Source: CAWUIO01 sp963922455 (lineage in GTDB: Bacteria; Bacteroidota; Bacteroidia; Cytophagales; Microscillaceae). From it: a DNA stretch of 19,544 nucleotides. Positions within the stretch are counted from its first letter, which is position 1. Every line of letters begins with the position of its first letter. The position numbers and the translations under genes are program-made. The stretch lies in NCBI GenBank assembly GCA_963922455.1, contig CAWUIO010000118.1, positions 1-19,544 of the forward strand, given 5' to 3'. Positions 15,301-19,544 of this stretch are shown piece after piece. The notes under the pieces were generated by a model that saw nothing but the letters and a program-made list of their open reading frames with translations, made no database searches and was not told the origin of the DNA.

Positions 15301-17288
15301 GCGCTTATAAGCAAGATGGAGCCAAAACCGAAGCCAATAAGATTTTCTCCGTGGAAATTCTCTTTTATGTCATCCCTCCAAACATCTATCTGGAAGCGGA
15401 ATGTGGTCAATTTGCCCTCGATCAACATTGGACAATCCTGGAAGACAGCAGTGCTAGTTATGGAAAAGCATTGGTTTACTCCCAAGGAGACCAAGGCTAT
15501 ACCCAAACCATGGATGAGCCCAACTTTGCCAGTCCTGAAAAAGTGGTGACCTATGACTTTGTAGTTCCCCAATCGGGCGATTATCACGTATGGGCGCGCG
15601 TTAAAGCCCCCTCTTCGGCCGATGATTCCTTTTGGATAAAATTAAATGAAGGAGACTGGACCCCTTGGGAAGATGGGTTTAATCAACCTGACTACTCAGA
15701 TGAATATAAGTGGGTAAAATTACAAGCTCAAGGTCTGGGCAGCCCCCTGGCCCTGTCAAAAGGCCCCAACACCCTAGGGTTTACCTACCGAGAAAACGGG
15801 ACCATACTCGATAATTTATTTTTGAGTTTAAGCAATGAGGCGCCTTCGGAGTCTTTTAATAAAGAAGTGAGCAACCCTTGCTACCCCGATTTGCCTCTCC
15901 CAGAAGCTCCACCTCAACCCAATACCAACCCCGTGTCTGCCCAGTTTTATTTAGAAGCAGAGTGCTCCACGGTTGGAAGCAATTGGTCCCTTATCAGCGA
16001 TCCCAACGCAGAAAATGGGCACGCCCTAGTCTATGATCAAGGAGAGCAAGGCTATAAATTACAAGAAGGGGATCCAGGTTTTGGATCACCAGAAAATATA
16101 ATCCGCTTTCAGTTTGAAGTGCCTAGTACGGGATCTTATCACATTTGGGCCCGTCATAAAACCCCCAATCAACAAGATGATTCATTCTGGGTTAGGCTAA
16201 ACGGAGGAAATTGGACGCCTTGGTGGGGTGGTTTTGGAATACCTAGCCACACCCCCAATTTTAAATGGGCCCGTTTAAAGGCAGTGGCCTTAAAAAGCCC
16301 CCTTAATTTGCCCCAGGGCACGAATACCATGGAGTTTATGTACCGAGAAAATGGCACCTTCTTAGACAAAATCTTCATTAGTGATACCGAGTTAGACCCC
16401 AGCAATCATCCCGATATTGCAACAATAAACACTTGCCTCCCTGCTACCCCCGGAGTACCCGCCGATTTCTTTCTAGAAGCGGAGTGTGCCCAAGTGGGAA
16501 GCGAATGGACGGAGGTGAATGAGCCAGAAGCTAGTCAAGGAAGGGCCTTGGTTTTTGAGCAAAACGCCCAGGGTTATTTTCAATCTCAAAAAGAAGGAGC
16601 TGATTTTGCGGGCCCCGAACGTAACATTGCCTTCCAATTTGAAGTCCCGCTGGACGGCACTTACCGCATCTGGGCCCGGGTAAAGGCCCCAAGTGCCAAA
16701 GATGATTCCTTTTGGGTACGGCTCAATAGCGGTGATTGGCACCAATGGTGGAAAGGATTTGCCACCAATCAATATACCAACAATTATAAGTGGATCGAAT
16801 TGCAGGCTGATAACCTCCCCTACCCGCTCAATTTCACTCGAGGTACCCAGCGCTTGGAATTTAGCTATCGGGAAAACGGTACTTACTTAGATAAAATCTT
16901 TATTACGTCACAAGAGCTCACCCCTCAAGACCTGGGAGGAGAAGCCTTGGTACTCTGCCCGATTGAGGCCAATCAACAGGTCAGCCAAAGCCAACTCAAT
17001 GCCGATATGCAAGTAGAAGAAGGCATCCAATTACTCAGCATCTATCCCAATCCTATTGAGCCTAAGCCCAGCACCCTCCAACTGAGTGAAACCTTGCAAG
17101 GGCGGGTTGAGTACTTCTTAAACTCGCAAAACGGTGAGCAGTTGGCCCACGGTGCGTACCTACTGGCCGAGCCTACTCGTGAAATCCAAATTGATTTTAG
17201 CAACTTAACCCTCAAAACCGGAATTTACCATCTTTTCCTAAGCAATGGAGGCAAAAGAACCGAACCTATTCGGGTCTCGGTTAAGTAG
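12327..17288 (+). CDS. Giant secreted beta-helix protein with three CBM-like modules and T9SS tail (paralogue 2)
   Basis: 1653 residues, colinear with paralogue 1 from end to end. Parts: signal peptide (MRSLYTILALLLLSTVQGYG, cut before QS); an N-terminal YYF.....DDSRSLSAAANN and LFRRGD block; a parallel beta-helix (about 110-635) with NITIENITFTG, GIIIRNCEVLQTG and VEVSHNTVAH; a jelly-roll-like domain from NDFEGSLNPWF to HYDNISLQK; an Ig-like linker; three YLEAEC/FLEAEC modules at about 1020, 1207 and 1381; and a T9SS tail (about 1567-1653, IYPNPIEPK). TDGAGIYGF (434-442) is kept at the same place as in paralogue 1. The ATG start gives a clean signal peptide and fixes where paralogue 1 should begin. 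Expected location is the cell surface or outside, through Sec and T9SS. The two genes look like an old tandem duplication that stayed intact. Substrate and activity cannot be named from sequence. Confidence 0.92.
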   Translation: MRSLYTILALLLLSTVQGYGQSIYYFSNEGDDSRSLSAAANNPNQAFRSLAKAQEIIPSLQEGDQILFRRGDVFQGSIEFNHANPNLRLTLGAYGDESLARPIITGFKRVTAWTQSSGRPNVWEATVNDAPGVVNRLTVNGNYVPKARFPNAYEGNDGGYLEMAPGSSYSNINYHLNNPGISNNLLSQDDVFIGAECVVRTESWLQEKGYITSQAGGTIHLSSSLSYPGTQGFGFFIQNHPQCLDQEMEWVYDVPKLMMYSTQDPNSQNISVATVDNLLKIVSKNNITIENITFTGSNRDGLFIDKTPRTDNDANGIIIRNCEVLQTGETGIFVNNTNDLILEYNTIYHVGGSGIINKSGGVRSTIAHNTLRDIGMVPGDGPEVALLIGITAQLPYSIVEHNTLDSIGYSGIQIGGTHTICRKNLVQNFCQVLTDGAGIYGFAPRYPNIADRKPDNIGENKVITQNVVLNARPPVYGSLKTLPHQINGIYMDYQSENVEVSHNTVAHIQGNGIHLHASRNIDFINNVVYDCDRFQMDLFEGNQSNSKTIPFDKANVIGNKLVAKSYTQDLLRGNWDTYNIVGLGTIDSNIYCNLFNPGKILSIQYYPSPEQFVNTRFSLSEWFSTFSYDEHGKTSPISYAPCQLESVDPEQYLRVNDFEGSLNPWFINETDGILYNGNLRWQKRNLNTSQEISNFGNGKSVTVGTQQSNANNTPSMRFQSILDYRDGRKIDAGSNYRLSFDIKASEPVDYTRSVEVLPFKMSKISTVVEVDASPRHYEWVFKSDVSSTQISPDGITFLQSDFDQDIHYDNISLQKVDVTWRNPDDYFWFEYALEESRTLSLDNEYYYDLEGNFHFPNSSIELAPYTSEILIRVDQELASPADLEKLPLTFELIKDSGEGQIQKQTLYSGNKINYIQLEENQSLNIEALVDQLNVAGIESLVFDMDYFNDGQYDEPYINLSRDAAPFLLAQQGQSFIPPNTVLNDAPHRLRVSAYKQDGAKTEANKIFSVEILFYVIPPNIYLEAECGQFALDQHWTILEDSSASYGKALVYSQGDQGYTQTMDEPNFASPEKVVTYDFVVPQSGDYHVWARVKAPSSADDSFWIKLNEGDWTPWEDGFNQPDYSDEYKWVKLQAQGLGSPLALSKGPNTLGFTYRENGTILDNLFLSLSNEAPSESFNKEVSNPCYPDLPLPEAPPQPNTNPVSAQFYLEAECSTVGSNWSLISDPNAENGHALVYDQGEQGYKLQEGDPGFGSPENIIRFQFEVPSTGSYHIWARHKTPNQQDDSFWVRLNGGNWTPWWGGFGIPSHTPNFKWARLKAVALKSPLNLPQGTNTMEFMYRENGTFLDKIFISDTELDPSNHPDIATINTCLPATPGVPADFFLEAECAQVGSEWTEVNEPEASQGRALVFEQNAQGYFQSQKEGADFAGPERNIAFQFEVPLDGTYRIWARVKAPSAKDDSFWVRLNSGDWHQWWKGFATNQYTNNYKWIELQADNLPYPLNFTRGTQRLEFSYRENGTYLDKIFITSQELTPQDLGGEALVLCPIEANQQVSQSQLNADMQVEEGIQLLSIYPNPIEPKPSTLQLSETLQGRVEYFLNSQNGEQLAHGAYLLAEPTREIQIDFSNLTLKTGIYHLFLSNGGKRTEPIRVSVK
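15381..16923 (+). repeat. Three tandem CBM-like modules within paralogue 2
   Basis: Repeats start near 15381, 15942 and 16464. Shared positions are LEAEC, Y.VWARVKAPS or Y.IWARHKTPN, DDSFW, W.PW or W.WW, YKWV/FKWA, and YRENGT.LD. The number, order and spacing equal those of paralogue 1, so the triplication came before the gene duplication. Confidence 0.85.
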
Positions 17289-17315
17289 TTTCCTTTTACA
17301 CACAAACCCAAAAAT

Positions 17316-17343
17316 GCCTGGTCTATGGATCAGGCTTTTTTTA
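17316..17343 (+). terminator. Intrinsic terminator of paralogue 2
   Basis: GCCTG (17316-17320) and CAGGC (17331-17335) form a stem around a 10-nt loop. The stem can extend with upstream A and downstream T residues, and a run of seven T follows. It lies 27 bp past the stop codon. The loop is larger than in the first terminator, but position and T tract support the call. Confidence 0.82.
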
Positions 17344-17368
17344 TCCCCTTAAGAAAAGAAGAAGATTA

Positions 17369-17496
17369 GGGGCTTACCCGCGCGATCCAATGGTGTAGCC
17401 ACATATTCCTATCTACCTGCGCGGGCCGGGCTTTCGCCACTCGCCGGCTCACGCGCAGCCAGCGGCGGGCTCAGACAATGGCTCTATCCCTAAGCC
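17369..17496 (+). repeat. Palindromic GC-rich repeat, copy C
   Basis: Begins GGGGCTTACCCGCGC, carries a variable middle closed by GCGCGGGC, then GGGCTTTCGCCACTCGCCGG, CAGCGGCGGGCTCA and ends GCTCTATCCCTAAGCC. This is the same orientation and layout as copy A. It starts about 25 bp after the terminator of paralogue 2 and pairs with copy D in inverted orientation. Confidence 0.85.
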
Positions 17497-17698
17497 AGAC
17501 GAGTATGCCAAATCAAAGGGTTTTTCGAAAAAGCCCAGCTAGTTTGTATTTGAATCTTGCGTGGGCTTGGTTTTTCCCTGATACCAGGGGCCCCAGGCAA
17601 ACCGCCTTACAAACCGCCCAAATTTCAGCCTCTACTTTATCTCTCCTTTCGTTTCTCTTGGCTCTCGACCTGGCTCCCGGTTATCAGTTCTCAAGATT
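17497..17698. other. Spacer between repeats C and D
   Basis: 202 bp with no recognisable gene. Both strands have short open stretches made mostly of basic, arginine- and proline-rich translations, without starts or family signs. It takes the same position relative to C and D as the 5639-6158 stretch does to A and B. Confidence 0.4.
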
Positions 17699-17832
17699 GG
17701 CTGAGGGATAGAGCGGCCTGTTTGAGCCCGCCGCTGGCTGGCGGGTTGGCCGGCGAGTAGCGATAGCCCGACCCCTGAAACCCGCAAACCCTCGGAAATT
17801 CCGAGGGTTTGCGGGTTTCAGGGGGCAGCCCC
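17699..17832 (-). repeat. Palindromic GC-rich repeat, copy D (inverted), with a perfect 26-bp-arm hairpin
   Basis: On the minus strand it reads GGGGCTGCCCC, a hairpin, GTCGGGCTATCGCTACTCGC, CAGCGGCGGGCTCAAACAGG and CCGCTCTATCCCTCAGCC, nearly identical to copy A outside the hairpin. The variable part is a perfect inverted repeat: 17772-17797 and 17799-17824 are exact reverse complements around one central A. Lying between the convergent ends of paralogue 2 and accC, it may stop or process transcripts from both sides, though it has no T tract. Confidence 0.88.
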
Positions 17833-17850
17833 AAATTTTAAAAGTTATTT

Positions 17851-18013
17851 AGAAACTGTTTAAATTTAATTGTATGGGCTGCAAAGAGCCATTCCGGGAA
17901 CCTGATTTCATCAAATTCCTCGCCCATAGCGCTGCTATGCGCTCAAAATTTTATTTCATCAGAACCCCAAACTGGCCCTTTTCGCCGACATAAAATAAAC
18001 TTAAACAGTTTCT
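17851..18013 (-). mobile_element. MITE-like element with terminal inverted repeats, copy 1
   Basis: 163 bp, noncoding. The ends are AGAAACTGTTTAAATTTAAT on the left and, on the opposite strand, AGAAACTGTTTAAGTTTATT on the right, agreeing at 18 of 20 positions. TATTT occurs directly on both sides (17846-17850 and 18014-18018), a candidate 5-bp target duplication. An inner palindrome CATAGCGCTGCTATG is present. No transposase is encoded, so movement would need one supplied elsewhere. The right end abuts the last codons of accC, and its terminal base forms part of that gene's stop codon. Confidence 0.85.
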
Positions 18014-19359
18014 TATTTCAAATCTGAAAGGTCAAAATCGTCCATAAATTTGGTGGTAAAATCACCCTGTTGGAAACGCTCATCGTCCATCAGTTTGATA
18101 TGAAAGGGGATGGTGGTGGCAATGCCCTCAATGACAAATTCTTGCAGGGCCCTTTTCATCCGAATGATGGCTTCCTCCCGGGTAGGGGCGCTTACGATCA
18201 ACTTGGCGATCATGGAGTCATAATTTGGCGGAATCTGGTAACCGGAATAAACGTGGGAGTCAATACGCACCCCGTGCCCTCCCGGGATATGCAAATTGGT
18301 GATCCTGCCGGGAGATGGGCGAAAGTTTTTGGCGGGATCTTCTGCATTGATACGGCACTCAATCGCGTGCCCTTTGGGCTCATAGTTTTGACCCGATACG
18401 GGCTCGCCAGCCGCAATTTTTATTTGCTCTTTGATTAAGTCAAACTTGGTAACTTCTTCGGTAACGGGGTGCTCTACCTGGATACGGGTGTTCATCTCCA
18501 TGAAGTAGAAATTCCGGTATTTATCTACCAAAAACTCTATCGTTCCTACGCTTTCGTAATTGATAGCCTGGGCTGCCTGTATGGCTGCTTCTCCCATTTT
18601 TTGACGTAGTTCTGGGGTCATAAAGGGAGAGGGGCTTTCTTCCACCAGTTTTTGGTGACGCCTTTGGATAGAGCAATCCCGTTCGGAGAGGTGGCTTATA
18701 ATGCCATTTTGTCCTCCCGCAATTTGGATTTCGATATGACGAGGTTCTTCCACAAATTTTTCCAGATATACGCCATTGTTGCCAAAGGAAGCCTCGGCTT
18801 CTTGGCGGGCCGAGTTCCAAGCGGCTTCAAAACTTTCTTCATTGGGGATAATCCGCATTCCTTTTCCTCCACCTCCTGCCGTTGCTTTGAGCATAACGGG
18901 GTAGCCAATCTCAGCCGCAATTTCTTTGCCTTGCTCCATGGTATCCAATAAGCCTTCTGAACCAGGGATTGTCGGCACACCCGCTTTTTTCATGGCTTGT
19001 TTGGCGGTAGACTTATCCCCCATGGTCTCAATCATTTCGGGTTGGGGGCCGATAAATTTGATTCCGTGCTCGGAGCAAATGCGCGAAAAATCGGCATTTT
19101 CTGAGAGGAATCCATACCCAGGATGGATAGCATCGGCATTGGTAATTTCGGCTGCGGCAATAATATGGGGTATATTGAGGTATGAGTCACGGCTTGCAGG
19201 CTTTCCTATACAAACCGCTTCGTCGGCAAAACGAACGTGCAAACTTTCGCGGTCGGCTGTTGAATACACGGCAACGGTACGGATTCCCATCTCCCGACAC
19301 GTTCGGATGACTCGGAGGGCGATCTCCCCTCGGTTGGCAATGAGTATTTTGTTAAACAT
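18013..19359 (-). CDS. accC: Acetyl-CoA carboxylase, biotin carboxylase subunit
   Basis: 448 residues, the normal length of AccC. It carboxylates the biotin on the carrier protein AccB with bicarbonate and ATP, the first half-reaction of malonyl-CoA synthesis for fatty acids. The N-terminal domain begins MFNKILIANRGEIALRVIRT. The ATP-grasp domain has K116, K158 and the glycine loop AGGGGKG (161-167); ERDCSIQRRHQK (226-237) follows; and the catalytic EMNTR gives E288, N290 and R292. The C-terminal domain contains NAEDPAKNFRPSPG (338-351). All key residues are present. The start is the ATG directly before the FNKILIANR strand. The stop TAA lies at the junction with a MITE-like element, with no loss of the protein end. 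A second copy of that element lies 133 bp upstream. The accB gene, usually adjacent in bacteria, is not in the visible upstream DNA. Confidence 0.97.
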   Translation of the reverse strand: MFNKILIANRGEIALRVIRTCREMGIRTVAVYSTADRESLHVRFADEAVCIGKPASRDSYLNIPHIIAAAEITNADAIHPGYGFLSENADFSRICSEHGIKFIGPQPEMIETMGDKSTAKQAMKKAGVPTIPGSEGLLDTMEQGKEIAAEIGYPVMLKATAGGGGKGMRIIPNEESFEAAWNSARQEAEASFGNNGVYLEKFVEEPRHIEIQIAGGQNGIISHLSERDCSIQRRHQKLVEESPSPFMTPELRQKMGEAAIQAAQAINYESVGTIEFLVDKYRNFYFMEMNTRIQVEHPVTEEVTKFDLIKEQIKIAAGEPVSGQNYEPKGHAIECRINAEDPAKNFRPSPGRITNLHIPGGHGVRIDSHVYSGYQIPPNYDSMIAKLIVSAPTREEAIIRMKRALQEFVIEGIATTIPFHIKLMDDERFQQGDFTTKFMDDFDLSDLK

Positions 19360-19492
19360 AGCTTGCTACACTAAGTCTGGATTTAGGAACTCTGTTGAGA
19401 TGTACCCATTTAAAGAGCAAGACGAGGTTTTTCTTGCCCTAGAGGGACCAAATCCAGGTTTTGAAAAAGATTTGTATGTATAAAAAATGCTA
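19360..19492. promoter_or_regulatory. Upstream region of accC
   Basis: 133 bp between the accC start and the second MITE-like copy. No end of accB can be recognised in any minus-strand frame; each is broken by stops. It should therefore hold at least part of the accC leader. A 27-codon ATG frame on the plus strand (19400-19483, MYPFKEQDEVFLALEGPNPG and on) is open, but has no support beyond that. Confidence 0.4.
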
Positions 19493-19544
19493 AGAAACTG
19501 TTTAAGTTTATTTTTTGTCGGCGAAAAGGGTCAGTTTGGGGTTC
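19493..19544 (+). mobile_element. MITE-like element, copy 2, cut by the window edge
   Basis: The last 52 bases match the accC-proximal end of copy 1 (17962-18013, reverse complement) with two mismatches, starting AGAAACTGTTTAAGTTTATT and running through GTCGGCGAAAAGGG to GGGGTTC. It is inverted relative to copy 1, so accC lies between two facing copies. The rest lies outside the window; it could be another short element or the end of a full insertion sequence with the same termini. Confidence 0.82.

Noticed and set aside
17478..17711. 77-codon plus-strand ORF from repeat C to repeat D
   Set aside because: It begins inside repeat C and ends inside repeat D, and its composition follows the GC-rich repeat rather than a protein.
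18926..19483. 185-codon plus-strand ORF opposite accC
   Set aside because: Most of it is antisense to a strongly conserved gene, and the translation has no family features.

Overview
The window looks like chromosomal DNA from a member of the Bacteroidota, probably a Saprospiria/Cytophagia-type marine or environmental bacterium; the lineage below phylum is inference. The main evidence is two giant secreted proteins ending in a type IX secretion (T9SS) sorting domain. Start contexts are AT-rich without clear Shine-Dalgarno sequences. The housekeeping genes are prs-like, accC and two tRNAs.

Layout. Positions 1-277 hold no convincing gene but have a terminator-like hairpin. A minus-strand block follows: a divergent ribose-phosphate pyrophosphokinase (278-1192), tRNA-Leu(UAA), tRNA-Gly(GCC), and a secreted protein of unknown function (1532-3163). 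A divergent intergenic region then leads to two plus-strand genes: a GNAT acetyltransferase (3414-3854) and a GH3-family acyl-adenylating enzyme (3935-5440). From 5441 to 6415 the DNA is accessory-like. It has two inverted copies of a GC-rich palindromic repeat family (A, B), and between them lie remnants that read like decayed minus-strand coding sequence.

The centre of the window (6416-17288) is a tandem pair of full-length paralogues, about 1651 and 1653 residues. Both have the same order of parts: signal peptide, right-handed parallel beta-helix, jelly-roll-like domain, Ig-like linker, three copies of a ~150-residue carbohydrate-binding-like module, and a T9SS tail. Each gene has its own intrinsic terminator. 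They are separated by a gene-free ~0.95 kb spacer, which suggests separate transcription. The likely role is binding and possibly cleaving a polysaccharide at the cell surface or outside the cell.

After the second paralogue come two more inverted copies of the same repeat family (C, D). Copy D holds a perfect 26-bp-arm hairpin. Next is a 163-bp MITE-like element with ~20-bp terminal inverted repeats and a candidate 5-bp target duplication. It sits exactly at the stop codon of the minus-strand biotin carboxylase gene accC (18013-19359). A second, inverted copy of this element begins 133 bp upstream of accC and runs off the window, so accC is bracketed by the element. The most unusual structure here is this pattern of inverted repeat pairs around the duplicated secreted-protein genes, plus the MITE pair around accC.
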